Shown: piece by piece, positions 48,220 through 58,424 of the stretch
Layout of the letters: the number at the start of each line of letters is the position of its first letter
Position numbering within the stretch: the stretch's first letter is position 1
Assembly (NCBI RefSeq): GCF_902833045.1
Contig: NZ_CADFDU010000006.1
Location: 413,051 to 477,050, forward strand
DNA length: 64,000 nucleotides
Reading direction: 5' to 3'
Source: Burkholderia sp. BCC0322
Lineage (GTDB): Bacteria; Pseudomonadota; Gammaproteobacteria; Burkholderiales; Burkholderiaceae
The notes under the pieces: model-generated
Database searches by the model: none
What the model saw: only the letters and a program-made list of their open reading frames with translations
What the model was told of the DNA's origin: nothing
Translations under genes and position numbers: made by a program

Positions 48220-48816
48220 ATGACGCAGCAAATCACGATGACAGCGGCAGACTTGATGACCGATCCGCGCAACGACGACAAGAACCTGTGGGTAGGCTGG
48301 GACGAGTATCACCGTCTCATCGAGCTGCTCGCGCTGCAGGTGCATGCATCGGGTTGGAAGTTCGACCAGATCCTGTGCCTCGCGCGCGGCGGCCTGCGCG
48401 TCGGCGATCAACTGTCACGCATCTACGACGTGCCGCTCGCGATCCTCGCGACGAGTTCGTACCGCGAGGCGGCCGGCACGGAGCAGGGCGATCTCGACAT
48501 CGCGCAGTACATCACGATGACGCGCGGCAACCTGGCGGGCAACGTGCTGCTGGTCGACGATCTCGTCGATTCGGGCGTGACGCTTGCGCGCGTGCAGGAG
48601 CACCTGAAGGAGCGCTATCCGTCGGTGACGGCCGTGCGCTCGGCCGTGCTCTGGTACAAGGGTTGCTCCAAGGTCAAGCCCGACTATCACACGCAGTTTC
48701 TGCCGACGAATCCGTGGATTCATCAGCCGTTCGAGGAGTGGGACACGGTTCGGCCGCACAACCTCGAGGCGTGGATCAAGCGCGGTCGCGCACAGCGCAA
48801 CGGCTCGGGCGCGTAA
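48220..48816 (+). CDS. Phosphoribosyltransferase, hypoxanthine/xanthine type
   Basis: A 198-residue protein from ATG 48220; ATG 48238 is an alternative. The PRPP-binding loop is LLVDDLVDSGVTL. The N-terminal part has WDEYHRLIELLALQVHASGWKFDQILCLARGGL. ATSSYREAAGTEQGDL and IHQPFEEWDTVRP are typical of the Gpt-like purine salvage group. It probably converts xanthine, guanine or hypoxanthine to the nucleotide. Cotranscribed with purA. A strong terminator follows at 48846. Confidence 0.9.
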   Translation: MTQQITMTAADLMTDPRNDDKNLWVGWDEYHRLIELLALQVHASGWKFDQILCLARGGLRVGDQLSRIYDVPLAILATSSYREAAGTEQGDLDIAQYITMTRGNLAGNVLLVDDLVDSGVTLARVQEHLKERYPSVTAVRSAVLWYKGCSKVKPDYHTQFLPTNPWIHQPFEEWDTVRPHNLEAWIKRGRAQRNGSGA

Positions 48817-48845
48817 GCGGCCGGCCAATCGAAGGAAAGCCTCAT

Positions 48846-48871
48846 ACGGCGCCGCTTGCGGCGCCGTTTTT
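48846..48871 (+). terminator. Intrinsic terminator after the purA operon
   Basis: A perfect 10-bp stem (ACGGCGCCGC / GCGGCGCCGT) with a TT loop, followed by four more T. It lies 30 bp after the stop. Confidence 0.9.
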
Positions 48872-49092
48872 CATTGGGGCGCCATGCGTGCCGGCGCCGC
48901 GCGTACCGTGGATCGGGTAGGCAGATGGCGCTGCCCCGGCTATGATTGGCAGCCCTGCCACAGCTCGCGCCAGATTGCATGCGCAGCGTGGATCACGTGG
49001 TTACAAGGCAACAGAGCAAGGCGGCGATTCACGGGGGCGCGAGTAGAATAGCGCTCGTTTTGTCCGACCCGGACCCGATTATTACGCTTTCT

Positions 49093-51009
49093 ATGAACGA
49101 CACGATCCACGCGACCGACGCAGCACACGCGCCGCATTCGACGCACCAACACTCGATGCGGGCGCTAGCGATAGCAGCCATCGGCGTCGTGTTCGGCGAC
49201 ATCGGCACCAGCCCGCTGTATTCGCTCAAGGAGGCGTTCAGCCCCGCACACGGCATTCCGCTCACCGAAGCATCGATTCTCGGCGTGATCTCGCTGCTGT
49301 TCTGGGCAATCATCCTGGTGGTCGGCATCAAGTACCTGTTGTTCGTGATGCGGGCGGACAACAACGGCGAAGGCGGCGTGCTCGCGCTGATGGCGCTGTC
49401 GTTGCGGCCGCTCGATTCGAAGACCCGCGTCGCGGGCGCGCTGATGGCGCTCGGGATATTCGGCGCGTGCATGTTCTACGGGGATGCGGTGATCACGCCG
49501 GCGATCTCGGTGATGTCGGCGGTCGAAGGTCTCGAAATCGCGACGCCGCACCTGTCCCATCTCGTGCTGCCGATCACGATCGCGATCCTGATCGCGCTGT
49601 TCTGGATCCAGCGTCATGGCACCGCGCTGGTCGGAAAGCTGTTCGGCCCGATCATGGTGCTGTGGTTCGTCGTGATCGCAGCGCTCGGCGTGTACCACAT
49701 CGTGCGCGTGCCGGGCATCATGGCGGCCATCAACCCGTATTACGCGGCGTCGTTCATGGCCGACCACCTGCTGCAGGCGTACGTCGTGCTCGGCTCGGTC
49801 GTGCTGGTGCTGACCGGTGCGGAAGCGCTCTACGCGGATATGGGCCACTTCGGCGCGAAGCCGATCCGCATCGCGGCCTACGGGCTCGTGATGCCGTCGC
49901 TCGTGCTGAACTACTTCGGGCAGGGCGCGCTGCTGATCCAGAACCCGAAAGCGATCGAGAACCCGTTCTTCCTGCTGGCGCCCGAATGGGGGCTGTTGCC
50001 GCTCGTCGTGCTGTCGACGGTCGCGACCGTGATCGCGTCGCAGGCCGTGATCTCGGGGGCGTATTCGCTGACGTCGCAGGCGATCCAGCTCGGCTACGTG
50101 CCGCGCATGAAGGTGCTGCATACGTCCGATCTCGCGATCGGCCAGATCTACGTGCCGGTCGTGAACTGGCTGCTGCTGTTCGTGATCCTCTGCATCGTGG
50201 TCGGCTTCAAGAGCTCCGACAACCTCGCGGCCGCGTACGGCATCGCGGTGACGGCGACGATGGTGATCACGACCGTGCTCGCGGCCGTCGTGATGGTGAA
50301 GGTGTGGAACTGGAACCGCCTGCTGGTCGGCGCGATCATCGCGGTCTTCCTCATGGTCGATCTCGGCTTTTTCGGTGCGAACCTGCTGAAGGTTGCGCAG
50401 GGCGGCTGGCTGCCGCTCGGCATCGGCGCGTTGCTGTTCTTCCTGCTGATGACCTGGTACAAGGGGCGCCACATCGTGAAGGAGCGCACGGCGGCAGACG
50501 GTATTCCGCTCGAGCCGTTCCTGCAGGGATTGCTCGCGCATCCGCCGCATCGCGTGTCGGGCACCGCGATCTACCTGACCGGCAACGACAAGCTCGTGCC
50601 CGTCAGCCTGCTGCATAACCTGAAGCACAACAAGGTGCTGCACGAGCGGACCATTTTCCTGACGTTCGTCACACGCGACTTTCCTTACGTGCGCGATGAC
50701 AAGCGCCTGAGCTCGCGCGATGCGGGCGGCGGGCTGTACATCGTGAAGGCCGAGTACGGTTTCAACGAGACGCCCGACGTGAAGGCTGTGCTCGAGGAGT
50801 TCGGCCGCACGCGCGACATGACGTTCGAGCTGATGGACACGTCGTTCTTCCTCGCACGCGAAACGGTCGTGCCGACGCATCTGCCCGGGATGTCGATCTG
50901 GCGCGAGCGGGTGTTCGCGTGGATGCATCAGAACGCCGCGAAGCCGACCGACTTCTTCTCGATCCCGGCGAACCGCGTGGTCGAGCTCGGGACGAAGATA
51001 GAGATCTGA
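49093..51009 (+). CDS. kup: Low-affinity potassium transporter Kup
   Basis: A 638-residue KUP/HAK family protein. [26 protein letters not shown] is the diagnostic first helix, and [20 protein letters not shown] the second. About 12 membrane helices are followed by a cytoplasmic domain of about 150 residues. The ATG at 49093 is preferred; ATG 49156 would start directly before helix 1. A TAGAAT -10 at 49044-49049 gives a leader of about 37 bases. Its end is 22 bp from the convergent terpene synthase. Confidence 0.95.
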   Translation: MNDTIHATDAAHAPHSTHQHSMRALAIAAIGVVFGDIGTSPLYSLKEAFSPAHGIPLTEASILGVISLLFWAIILVVGIKYLLFVMRADNNGEGGVLALMALSLRPLDSKTRVAGALMALGIFGACMFYGDAVITPAISVMSAVEGLEIATPHLSHLVLPITIAILIALFWIQRHGTALVGKLFGPIMVLWFVVIAALGVYHIVRVPGIMAAINPYYAASFMADHLLQAYVVLGSVVLVLTGAEALYADMGHFGAKPIRIAAYGLVMPSLVLNYFGQGALLIQNPKAIENPFFLLAPEWGLLPLVVLSTVATVIASQAVISGAYSLTSQAIQLGYVPRMKVLHTSDLAIGQIYVPVVNWLLLFVILCIVVGFKSSDNLAAAYGIAVTATMVITTVLAAVVMVKVWNWNRLLVGAIIAVFLMVDLGFFGANLLKVAQGGWLPLGIGALLFFLLMTWYKGRHIVKERTAADGIPLEPFLQGLLAHPPHRVSGTAIYLTGNDKLVPVSLLHNLKHNKVLHERTIFLTFVTRDFPYVRDDKRLSSRDAGGGLYIVKAEYGFNETPDVKAVLEEFGRTRDMTFELMDTSFFLARETVVPTHLPGMSIWRERVFAWMHQNAAKPTDFFSIPANRVVELGTKIEI

Positions 51010-51031
51010 CCCCGGGGGCGGCGCGCGCCGT

Positions 51032-52060
51032 TCAGTCGCGCGCCGCCGAATCATCCGATCCGGCAATCAGGCCGCGATCGTCCGCATCGCCGGCCGCGAA
51101 CGCAGCCGCATAGCGCTGCGTATCCCGCGCCACCCAATCCAGATAGCCGCGTATCCAGTATCGGCAGCCGTCGACGAGGCCGCGCACACGCGTGTCGGCG
51201 TGCCGTGCGAGTGCATCGGCGCAGATGACGAAGTCGGTGATCTCGGTGCGTACGCGCTCGGCCGTGTAGTCGACGCTTGCCTGCAGCGTATGGCCGCGCG
51301 ACGCGTGGATCAGCACCATGTTCCTGAACTGCCCTGGCTGGCGCGCCTCGACGCCGACACTTTGGATATCGTTGCTCCAGCAGACGATATGGTTCGCGTG
51401 CCGGCACAGCGTCTGGATCTCCGGCCGATGAAACGTATCGGGCGGGACGGCGCCGGCATTGGCCGCGTCCGCCAGCGCGAGGCACGGATTCATCCCGCTC
51501 GTGTGACGCCGGATCGTTTCGTATTGCGGGATTGCGACGGGCTCGGCTCCCAGGTGGGCGAGGATCTGAAGCCCGGCGGTGGTGGCCCACAGGCGCATCC
51601 CTTGTGCGAAGCGCGCGAAATGTTCGGCCGACAGGCGTGCGCGCAGGCGCTGGCACAGATCCAGCCACGCTCGCTCGCCATAGACAGGCTGGGGGCCGGT
51701 ACATTCGTAGTCGAGCACATCGATCATCGCGGTCAGATTGCGCAACGTATCAGGGCCGACCGGCGCCACACGATCGACGAACAGGTCGTCGACGAGAAAG
51801 AACCACACGAAATAATCGGCGAGCGCCTGCAGCAGGGAAGGATCGGCGTTCGGGTAGCAGCGCGCGGCGAGCCAGCCGTACCGGGTGCGCGCGACGCGTT
51901 CCCGGTAAGCATCGCTGACGAACATGCCATATGCGTCGGCCCATTCGAGCATGCGCGATTCGATTCGCTCGACGTGCGGTGAACAGGCGCCGGCCCACGG
52001 CACATCGAAAACGGGAATGTGCAATGCGGCCAGTTCGGTTTTCAGATGGTCTTCTGTCAT
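51032..52060 (-). CDS. Class I terpene synthase (bacterial sesquiterpene cyclase type)
   Basis: A 342-residue protein from ATG 52060, with GGGAAACC just upstream; ATG 52075 adds five residues. All metal and substrate signatures are present: the Asp-rich DDLFVD at 91-96, the NSE triad NDIQSVGVE at 230-238, a candidate diphosphate-sensing Arg184 about 46 residues before NSE, and a C-terminal RY pair (DTQRYAA). Length fits the single-domain group that includes pentalenene and geosmin-type cyclases. No prenyl transferase, P450 or other terpene gene is adjacent. Product unknown. The upstream region is AT-rich compared with the rest of the window. Confidence 0.9.
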   Translation of the reverse strand: MTEDHLKTELAALHIPVFDVPWAGACSPHVERIESRMLEWADAYGMFVSDAYRERVARTRYGWLAARCYPNADPSLLQALADYFVWFFLVDDLFVDRVAPVGPDTLRNLTAMIDVLDYECTGPQPVYGERAWLDLCQRLRARLSAEHFARFAQGMRLWATTAGLQILAHLGAEPVAIPQYETIRRHTSGMNPCLALADAANAGAVPPDTFHRPEIQTLCRHANHIVCWSNDIQSVGVEARQPGQFRNMVLIHASRGHTLQASVDYTAERVRTEITDFVICADALARHADTRVRGLVDGCRYWIRGYLDWVARDTQRYAAAFAAGDADDRGLIAGSDDSAARD

Positions 52061-52274
52061 GGTTTCCCGATCCATTTTTCGCGAATCCGTCCCGGTTCAC
52101 CGGGCAGGCGACTACCGGATGCAATACGTCGCGAATCGATTGCAAACAGCGAGACTGAAAAACGGGAGGGCCGGAAAATGCATGGCGTGCGCGAGGGCTG
52201 CTGAGAACCTTGCCGCTGAGCGGAAAAATCGCTGCGTATTCCGGAAGCATCAAATTGCTGTCGTTCGCAGATTT

Positions 52275-52302
52275 ATTTTATGTACCGCTTGTGAAGCGTC
52301 AA
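52275..52302 (-). promoter_or_regulatory. Sigma-70-like promoter of the terpene synthase
   Basis: On the reverse strand TTGACG (52302-52297) and TAAAAT (52280-52275) are separated by 16 bp. The predicted +1 is near 52268, giving a leader of about 200 bases. A CCCGGT-GA-ACCGGG hairpin lies near the start codon (about 52092-52105). Confidence 0.65.
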
Positions 52303-52360
52303 GAAAACGTTTCCCACAACGCGGATTGTTCAATTGGCCGATTAAACGCGGGTAAATGAT

Positions 52361-52389
52361 GATGAAAACGCGCATAGTCTGTTTTCATC
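52361..52389. repeat. Perfect 9-bp inverted repeat upstream of the terpene synthase promoter
   Basis: GATGAAAAC-N11-GTTTTCATC, centred about 85 bp upstream of the -35. It has the size of a regulator dimer site. No regulator gene is adjacent. Confidence 0.6.
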
Positions 52390-52421
52390 GCGAATATTGG
52401 AAATGTGTACGACGACTCAAT

Positions 52422-52451
52422 AAAAATGCCCGCCGGAAGGCGGGCATTTTT
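52422..52451. terminator. Bidirectional terminator after tex
   Basis: A perfect 13-bp stem (AAAAATGCCCGCC / GGCGGGCATTTTT) with a GGAA tetraloop, 26 bp past the tex stop. Confidence 0.9.
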
Positions 52452-52476
52452 GTATGTCGAGAAGACTTTCGCGGAC

Positions 52477-54801
52477 TCAGCGTTTCAGCTTCGCGAACGC
52501 CGCGGCCATTGCGCCGGCCGGTTCCGGCTCGCGCGAACGCTGCGGGCGGGCGGCGCCGCGCCCTGCGTTGCCGCGATCCTGGCCGCCGCGCGACGACATG
52601 CCGGGCGCTGCCGCGTCGTCGTCGAGGCGCATGGTCAGCGCAATGCGCTGGCGCTTCACGTCGACGTCGAGCACCTTCACCTTGACGACCTGGCCGGCCT
52701 TCACGACTTCGTGCGGGTCCTTGATGAACTTCGTCGACATCGCGGATACGTGGACGAGGCCGTCCTGGTGGACGCCGATGTCCACGAATGCGCCGAACGC
52801 GGCGACGTTCGTCACGACGCCTTCGAGCGTCATGCCCGGCACGAGGTCCGAGACCTTCTCGACGCCTTCGCGGAACGTCGCGGTCTTGAATTCCGGGCGC
52901 GGATCGCGGCCCGGCTTCTCCAGTTCGGCAAGGATGTCGCGCACGGTCGGCAGGCCGAAACGTTCGTCGACGAATTCAGCGGGGGACAGGCCCGACAGCG
53001 CCTCGCGGTTGCCGAGCACGTCGTCGATACGCTTGTTGATCTTCGCGAGCATCCGCTCCACGACCGGATAGGCTTCCGGGTGCACCGACGAGCGGTCGAG
53101 CGGATTCTCGCCGCCGTTGATGCGCAGGAAGCCGGCGGCCTGCTCGAAGGTCTTGTCGCCGAGGCGCGGCACCTTGCGCAGGTGCTCGCGCGACGGGAAC
53201 GGGCCGTTTGCATCGCGGTAGTCGACGATATTGCGCGCAAGCGTCGCGTTCAGGCCCGACACGCGGGCGAGCAGCGGGGCCGACGCGGTGTTCGCGTCAA
53301 CGCCGACCGCGTTCACGCAGTCCTCGACGACCGCGTCGAGCGAGCGGGCGAGTTCGCGCTGGTTCACGTCGTGCTGGTACTGGCCGACGCCGATGGCCTT
53401 CGGCTCGATCTTCACGAGCTCGGCGAGCGGATCCTGCAGGCGGCGTGCAATCGATACGGCACCGCGCAGCGATACGTCGAGCTCCGGGAATTCCTTCGCG
53501 GCCAGCTCGGATGCCGAATAGACCGACGCGCCGGCTTCCGACACGACGATCTTCTGCAGGCGCAGCTCCGGGTGTTTCGCGACCAGTTCGCTCGCGAGTT
53601 TGTCGGTTTCACGCGACGCGGTGCCGTTGCCGATGCTGATCAGCTCGGCCTGCGTCTGCGCGGCGATGCGTGCGAGTTTTGCGATCGAGCCGTCCCAGTC
53701 GCGGCGGGGCTCGTGCGGGTAGATCGTGTCGGTCGCGAGCACCTTGCCGGTGCGGTCGACAACCGCGACCTTCACGCCCGTGCGCAGGCCGGGGTCGAGG
53801 CCGATCACGGCCTTCGGGCCGGCCGGCGCGGCCAGCAGCAGGTCGTTCAGGTTGCGTGCGAACACGCGGATCGCTTCGGTTTCGGCCGTTTCGCGCAGCT
53901 GCGTGAGCAGCTCGTTCTCGATATGCGGCTGCACCTTCACGCGCCAGCACCAGCGGCATACGTCGGACAGCCATTTGTCGGCCGGGCGGTTCTGGTTCGC
54001 GATGCCGAAATGGCGCGCGATCATCGCCTCGCCGGGATGCGGCACCTGCGCGTCGAGCTCTTCGCCGAGACCGAGCTTGACCGTCAGCACACCCGCGTTA
54101 CGGCCGCGGAACAGCGCCAGGGCACGGTGCGACGGCACGGTCTTGATCGTTTCCGCGTAGTCGTAATAGTCGCGGAATTTCTCGCCTTCCTCGTTTTCCT
54201 TGCCTTCGACGACGGCCGACGACACGACGCCCTGGTTGTGCAGGTAGTCGCGTAGCTTGCCGAGCAGCTCGGCCGTCTCGCCGAACTGTTCGGACAGGAT
54301 GTCGCGCGCGCCGTCGAGCGCGGCCTTCACGTCGGCGACGCCCTTGTCGGCGTCGACATACGCAGCCGCCTCGGCCTGCGGGTCGAGCAGCGGGTTCGCG
54401 AGCAGCGCCTGCGCGAGCGGCTCGAGGCCGGCTTCGCGGGCGATTTGCGCGCGCGTGCGGCGCTTCGGCTTGTACGGCAGATATAGGTCTTCGAGCACCT
54501 GCTTGCTGTCGGCCGCATCGATCGCGGCGCGCAGTTCGTCGGTCAGCTTGCCCTGTTCGTCGATGCTCGACAGGATCGCCGCGCGACGATCCTCGAGTTC
54601 GCGCAGATACAGGAGGCGTTCTTCGAGCTGGCGCAACTGCGTGTCGTCCAGGTTGCCGGTCACTTCCTTGCGGTACCGGGCAATGAACGGAACGGTCGAG
54701 CCTTCGTCGAGGAGTTGCACTGCCGCCGCGACCTGGCGCGGCTGGACGGACAGTTCGGTGGCGATGCGCTGTACGATCTTGAGTGCTACGGTTTCCGTCA
54801 T
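52477..54801 (-). CDS. tex: Transcription accessory/RNA-binding protein Tex
   Basis: A 774-residue protein from ATG 54801. A longer frame to 55137 overlaps the divergent gene and is rejected. The N-terminal helical part has [17 protein letters not shown]. The YqgF RNase H-like domain has [18 protein letters not shown]. Helix-hairpin-helix motifs follow, and the C-terminal S1 domain has [24 protein letters not shown]. Tex binds nucleic acid and in Bordetella affects toxin gene expression. The tail after S1 is Arg/Gly-rich. Confidence 0.96.
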   Translation of the reverse strand: MTETVALKIVQRIATELSVQPRQVAAAVQLLDEGSTVPFIARYRKEVTGNLDDTQLRQLEERLLYLRELEDRRAAILSSIDEQGKLTDELRAAIDAADSKQVLEDLYLPYKPKRRTRAQIAREAGLEPLAQALLANPLLDPQAEAAAYVDADKGVADVKAALDGARDILSEQFGETAELLGKLRDYLHNQGVVSSAVVEGKENEEGEKFRDYYDYAETIKTVPSHRALALFRGRNAGVLTVKLGLGEELDAQVPHPGEAMIARHFGIANQNRPADKWLSDVCRWCWRVKVQPHIENELLTQLRETAETEAIRVFARNLNDLLLAAPAGPKAVIGLDPGLRTGVKVAVVDRTGKVLATDTIYPHEPRRDWDGSIAKLARIAAQTQAELISIGNGTASRETDKLASELVAKHPELRLQKIVVSEAGASVYSASELAAKEFPELDVSLRGAVSIARRLQDPLAELVKIEPKAIGVGQYQHDVNQRELARSLDAVVEDCVNAVGVDANTASAPLLARVSGLNATLARNIVDYRDANGPFPSREHLRKVPRLGDKTFEQAAGFLRINGGENPLDRSSVHPEAYPVVERMLAKINKRIDDVLGNREALSGLSPAEFVDERFGLPTVRDILAELEKPGRDPRPEFKTATFREGVEKVSDLVPGMTLEGVVTNVAAFGAFVDIGVHQDGLVHVSAMSTKFIKDPHEVVKAGQVVKVKVLDVDVKRQRIALTMRLDDDAAAPGMSSRGGQDRGNAGRGAARPQRSREPEPAGAMAAAFAKLKR

Positions 54802-54945
54802 GTCGTGGATGATGTGCCTGCTGAAATCGCGGCGCGGGCCGGCAGGCCCGAAGCGGCGGGCTGCGTGGCGGGCCCGACGGGCCAGATGCCGCGGGTGAGT
54901 GAAGCGGGGCATTTTGCCATAAATGGCGGAGCGTCCAGCCGGGGG

Positions 54946-54954
54946 TGATAGAAT
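54946..54954 (+). promoter_or_regulatory. Extended -10 promoter of the 54962 gene
   Basis: TGATAGAAT, ending 7 bases before the ATG at 54962. The predicted +1 is at the start codon or one base before it. No ribosome site exists upstream. Confidence 0.6.
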
Positions 54955-54961
54955 TTGACAC

Positions 54962-55720
54962 ATGTCCCGCAGCTTTCCTACGACGTTGCCAACTTCCCGA
55001 ATTTCTCTCGTCGCGCTCGGCGCAGCGCTCGCCGCGGCTTTGTCTGCCGGGCCCTCCGGCGCGTTCGCGCAAGCTTCGGACGCAACCGCGCCGGCCGCCG
55101 CTGCCGCCGCGGCTGCGCCCGTGATGGCCACGGCCACACCGGATTTCGACGCCCGTCAAAAAGTGCTCAATCAACGCTCCGCAGAAAACGATTATCGTTA
55201 TGCGGTGGCCGAGCACGATTGCTACAGCAAGTTCTTCGTCAATCACTGTCTCGGCAAGGCGCGTGAGCAGATGCGCGACGAGCGGGCGAGCATCCGCCAG
55301 GAGCAGCTCGCGCTCAACGACGAGCAGCGGGCGGTGCGCGCGCAGCAGCGTGACCAGCAGCAGGCGCTGAAGGCGGCGCAGAACGCGGCGGAGGCGCCGC
55401 AGCGCGAGGCGAACGATGCGGCAAACGCGGCTGCGTTCCGCGACAAGCAGGAGCAAAATGCACTGAAGCAGGCGCAGCGCGGCGCGGAAGGGCCGCAGCG
55501 CGCGGCGAGCAAGCAGGCATACGACCAGAAGCAGGCCGACTTCCAGCGCAAGCTCGACCAGGCGCACCAGCAGGCCGCGCAGAAGGCGCAGGAGCGGGCG
55601 GACAACGCCGCGCGCTACGAGCAGAAGCAGAAGGAAGCCGAGCAGCACAAGGCCGATGTCGAGCGGCGTCAGAAGGAAGCGGCCGAGAAGGCGCAGCAGA
55701 AGCAACAGCAGGGGCAGTAA
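54962..55720 (+). CDS. Secreted coiled-coil protein of unknown function
   Basis: A 252-residue protein that I do not recognise. A signal peptide covers residues about 1-37 ([17 protein letters not shown], then GAFA). After an Ala-rich stretch comes a compact block with two cysteines, [20 protein letters not shown], probably a disulfide in the periplasm. From about residue 105 to the end the chain is a Gln/Ala/Lys/Arg/Glu-rich helix of coiled-coil type, ending QQKQQQGQ. No membrane segment follows the signal. It is divergent from tex and upstream of a YdcH gene. A periplasmic scaffold or wall-associated role is a guess. Confidence 0.75.
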   Translation: MSRSFPTTLPTSRISLVALGAALAAALSAGPSGAFAQASDATAPAAAAAAAAPVMATATPDFDARQKVLNQRSAENDYRYAVAEHDCYSKFFVNHCLGKAREQMRDERASIRQEQLALNDEQRAVRAQQRDQQQALKAAQNAAEAPQREANDAANAAAFRDKQEQNALKQAQRGAEGPQRAASKQAYDQKQADFQRKLDQAHQQAAQKAQERADNAARYEQKQKEAEQHKADVERRQKEAAEKAQQKQQQGQ

Positions 55721-55796
55721 CGTGTTGGATTGATCGGGATCAGTCTCGGGCGCGCGGGCACGCCAGTCGGCGCGCTGCTTCGATGAGGAGGCAACT

Positions 55797-56012
55797 ATGC
55801 AAAACCGTCACACGGAACAGCAGCAGGAATTGCACAACCGTTTGGCTGCATTGCAGGAGCAGCACCAGCAGCTCGCTCGGGAGATCGAGCTGAAGGAAGG
55901 GCACTCCGACATCGACGACATCACGCTGCACCGGCTGAAGAAGGAAAAGCTGGCGGCCAAGGACAAAATCATTTTGCTGCAATCGCAGCTGGAACCGGAT
56001 AAGCGCGCCTGA
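55797..56012 (+). CDS. YdcH family protein (DUF465)
   Basis: A 71-residue charged helical-hairpin protein: LHNRLAALQEQHQQLAREIE, a short turn, then LHRLKKEKLAAKDKIILLQSQ. This is the YdcH/DUF465 pattern with the H-x-LKKEKLxxKD core. AGGAGG, a full Shine-Dalgarno, precedes the ATG. Function of the family is unknown. It is probably cotranscribed with the helicase downstream. Confidence 0.88.
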   Translation: MQNRHTEQQQELHNRLAALQEQHQQLAREIELKEGHSDIDDITLHRLKKEKLAAKDKIILLQSQLEPDKRA

Positions 56013-56067
56013 GCGCGGCCTGGCAAGCGCCGGCGCCGCCCGGGCGCTGGACACAGGAACGCTTGCC

Positions 56068-58314
56068 TTGAATTCACCGCTTGAAGCCACCCCCGATGCC
56101 CGGCGCGACGTATCGTCCGCCGGGCGCGCTCGTGCGCCCGAAGGCACCTTTGAGCTGAGCCGCAAGCGCGTCGACGAACTCGACACGATCTTCGGCGAAG
56201 GCGGATTGCTGGCGCGCGCGCTCGACGGCTATCGGCCGCGTATGTCGCAGATCGAGATGGCGCGTGCCGTCGCGTCCGCGATGGAGGCGTCTGCCCGCCG
56301 GATGCCCGAACCCGAGATCTTCGAAACCCGCAAGCGGCCGGCGCGTCGCCTCGGCGACGGCGACAAGGCGGCCGAGCCGGGCGCGGACGCCGCCGCAACC
56401 GAGTCCGACAGCGATGCCGGCGACAACACGCTGATCGTCGAGGCCGGCACGGGTACCGGCAAGACCTATGCGTACCTCGTGCCCGCGATGCTGTGGGGCG
56501 GCAAGGTGATCGTGTCGACCGGCACGAAACACCTGCAGGACCAGCTGTTCCAGCGCGACATCCCGACCGTGCGCAACGCGCTGGCGGTGCCGGTGTCGGT
56601 CGCGATGCTGAAGGGCCGCGCAAACTACCTGTGCCACTACTACCTGCAACGCACGGCCGACAACGGCCGCTTGCCGTCGCGCCAGGATACGGCCTATCTG
56701 CAGGAAATCGTCCGTTTCGCGAAGATCACGAAGAGCGGCGACAAGGCCGAGCTCGCGAGCGTGCCGGAAACGGCGCCCGTCTGGTCGATGGTCACGTCGA
56801 CGCGCGACAACTGCCTCGGCCAGGAATGCCCGCATTACAAGGATTGCTTCGTGATGCAGGCGCGGCGCGAGGCGCAGCAGGCCGACATCGTCGTCGTCAA
56901 CCACCACCTGTTCTTCGCGGACATCATGCTGCGCGACACGGGGATGGCCGAGCTGCTGCCGAACGCGAACACGGTCATCTTCGACGAAGCGCACCAGTTG
57001 CCGGAAACGGCGACGCTGTTCTTCGGCGAGACGCTGTCGACGACGCAGATTCTCGAGCTCGCACGCGACACGGTGGCGGAAGGCCTGAGCCATGCACGCG
57101 ACGCGGTCGAATGGGTGAAGCTCGGCGGTGATCTCGAGCGCGCGGCGCGCGACTTGCGCCTTGCGTTCGCGAACGACCAGATCGTCCGCATGTCGCTCGC
57201 CCAGCTCGGCGACGATCACCCGATGTTCGGCGCACTCGATGCGCTCGAGGCTGCGCTCGACGCGCTGGCATCGGCGCTTGCGAGCCAGGCCGAACGGGCG
57301 GAATCGCTCGGCGCGTGCCTGCGGCGAGCACGCGAGCTGCAGGACCTGCTGGCGGGCTGGGTCGCGCCTGGCGCGACGGAAGCGGCCGCGAAGGCCGATG
57401 CAGCGGCGGCCGGCGACAAGGCAGCATCCGACGGCGATCCGAACGAGAAGGTGCGCTGGGTCGAAGTGTTCGCGCATACCGTCCAGCTGCACGAAACGCC
57501 GCTGTCGGTCGCGCCGATCTTTGCCAAGCAGCGCGCGGGCGTGCCGCGTGCATGGGTGTTCACGTCGGCCACGCTGTCGGTGCGCGGCGATTTCACGCAC
57601 TACGCGGCGCAAATGGGCCTCAGCTCGCGTCGCTCGATGACGCTCGCGAGCCCGTTCGACTACCAGTCGCAAGGGCTGCTGTACGTGCCGCGCAACCTGC
57701 CGCAACCGTCTTCGCCGGCCTTTACCGACGCCGTCTTCGACGCCGCGCTGCCGGCGATCGAGGCGTCCGGCGGCGGCGTGTTCATGCTGTGCACGACGCT
57801 GCGCGCGGTCGACCGGATCGCGTCGAAGCTGCGCGACGTGATCGAGTCGCGCGGCTGGAACACGCCACTGCTCGTGCAGGGCGATGCGAGCCGCACCGAA
57901 CTGCTCGACCGTTTCCGTGCGTATGGCAACGCGATCCTGGTCGGCAGCCAGAGTTTCTGGGAAGGCGTCGACGTGCGCGGCGACGCGCTGTCGCTCGTCG
58001 TGATCGACAAGCTGCCGTTTGCGCCGCCGGACGATCCGGTGCTGGCCGCGCGGCTCGACGCGCTGACGAAGAAGGGGCTGAGCCCGTTCGCCGTGCACCA
58101 GTTGCCGCAGGCCGTGATCACGCTGAAGCAGGGGGCGGGCCGGCTGATTCGCGCGGAGACGGATCGCGGCGTGCTGATGATCTGCGACACGCGGCTCGTC
58201 GACAAGCCCTACGGTCGCCGGATCTGGCAGAGCCTGCCGCCGTTCAAGCGCACCCGCGAGATCGCGGTTGTCCAGGACTTCTTCGACGAGCACCGGTCGG
58301 AAAAACGCATGTGA
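56068..58314 (+). CDS. dinG: ATP-dependent DNA helicase, DinG/YoaA (XPD-like) family
   Basis: A 748-residue superfamily 2 helicase from TTG 56068, with AGGAA upstream. Walker A is EAGTGTGKTYAYLVPA. The Fe-S cluster cysteines lie in NYLCHYYLQ and DNCLGQECPHYKDCF. The DEAH box is FDEAHQLPETA. The C-terminal motor has SFWEGVDVRGDALSLVVIDKLPFAPP and QGAGRLIRAETDRG. DinG and YoaA unwind damaged or R-loop DNA 5' to 3'. The two are hard to separate by eye; YoaA is possible. About 100 extra residues lie between the helicase motifs and are Ala-rich. Confidence 0.92.
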   Translation: MNSPLEATPDARRDVSSAGRARAPEGTFELSRKRVDELDTIFGEGGLLARALDGYRPRMSQIEMARAVASAMEASARRMPEPEIFETRKRPARRLGDGDKAAEPGADAAATESDSDAGDNTLIVEAGTGTGKTYAYLVPAMLWGGKVIVSTGTKHLQDQLFQRDIPTVRNALAVPVSVAMLKGRANYLCHYYLQRTADNGRLPSRQDTAYLQEIVRFAKITKSGDKAELASVPETAPVWSMVTSTRDNCLGQECPHYKDCFVMQARREAQQADIVVVNHHLFFADIMLRDTGMAELLPNANTVIFDEAHQLPETATLFFGETLSTTQILELARDTVAEGLSHARDAVEWVKLGGDLERAARDLRLAFANDQIVRMSLAQLGDDHPMFGALDALEAALDALASALASQAERAESLGACLRRARELQDLLAGWVAPGATEAAAKADAAAAGDKAASDGDPNEKVRWVEVFAHTVQLHETPLSVAPIFAKQRAGVPRAWVFTSATLSVRGDFTHYAAQMGLSSRRSMTLASPFDYQSQGLLYVPRNLPQPSSPAFTDAVFDAALPAIEASGGGVFMLCTTLRAVDRIASKLRDVIESRGWNTPLLVQGDASRTELLDRFRAYGNAILVGSQSFWEGVDVRGDALSLVVIDKLPFAPPDDPVLAARLDALTKKGLSPFAVHQLPQAVITLKQGAGRLIRAETDRGVLMICDTRLVDKPYGRRIWQSLPPFKRTREIAVVQDFFDEHRSEKRM

Positions 58315-58358
58315 CGGCATGCGCGGCACGCGCACCGGTGCCGCTGGAACGCGGCGTC

Positions 58359-58394
58359 AACAAAAAACCCGGCTCGATGGCCGGGTTTTTTGTT
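58359..58394. terminator. Bidirectional terminator between dinG and bamD
   Basis: A perfect 15-bp stem with a 6-base loop (TCGATG), A-rich on one side and T-rich on the other, between two convergent genes. Confidence 0.92.
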
Positions 58395-58424
58395 CGTGCA
58401 GCGGGCGCTGCGTCGCAGCGCGCT

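Larger units (their letters stand above)
52061..52476. other. AT-rich intergenic region between the terpene synthase and tex
   Basis: About 415 bp, clearly lower in GC than the flanking genes. It holds a reverse-strand sigma-70-like promoter, an inverted repeat, and a shared terminator, listed separately. No gene is supported. Confidence 0.75.
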
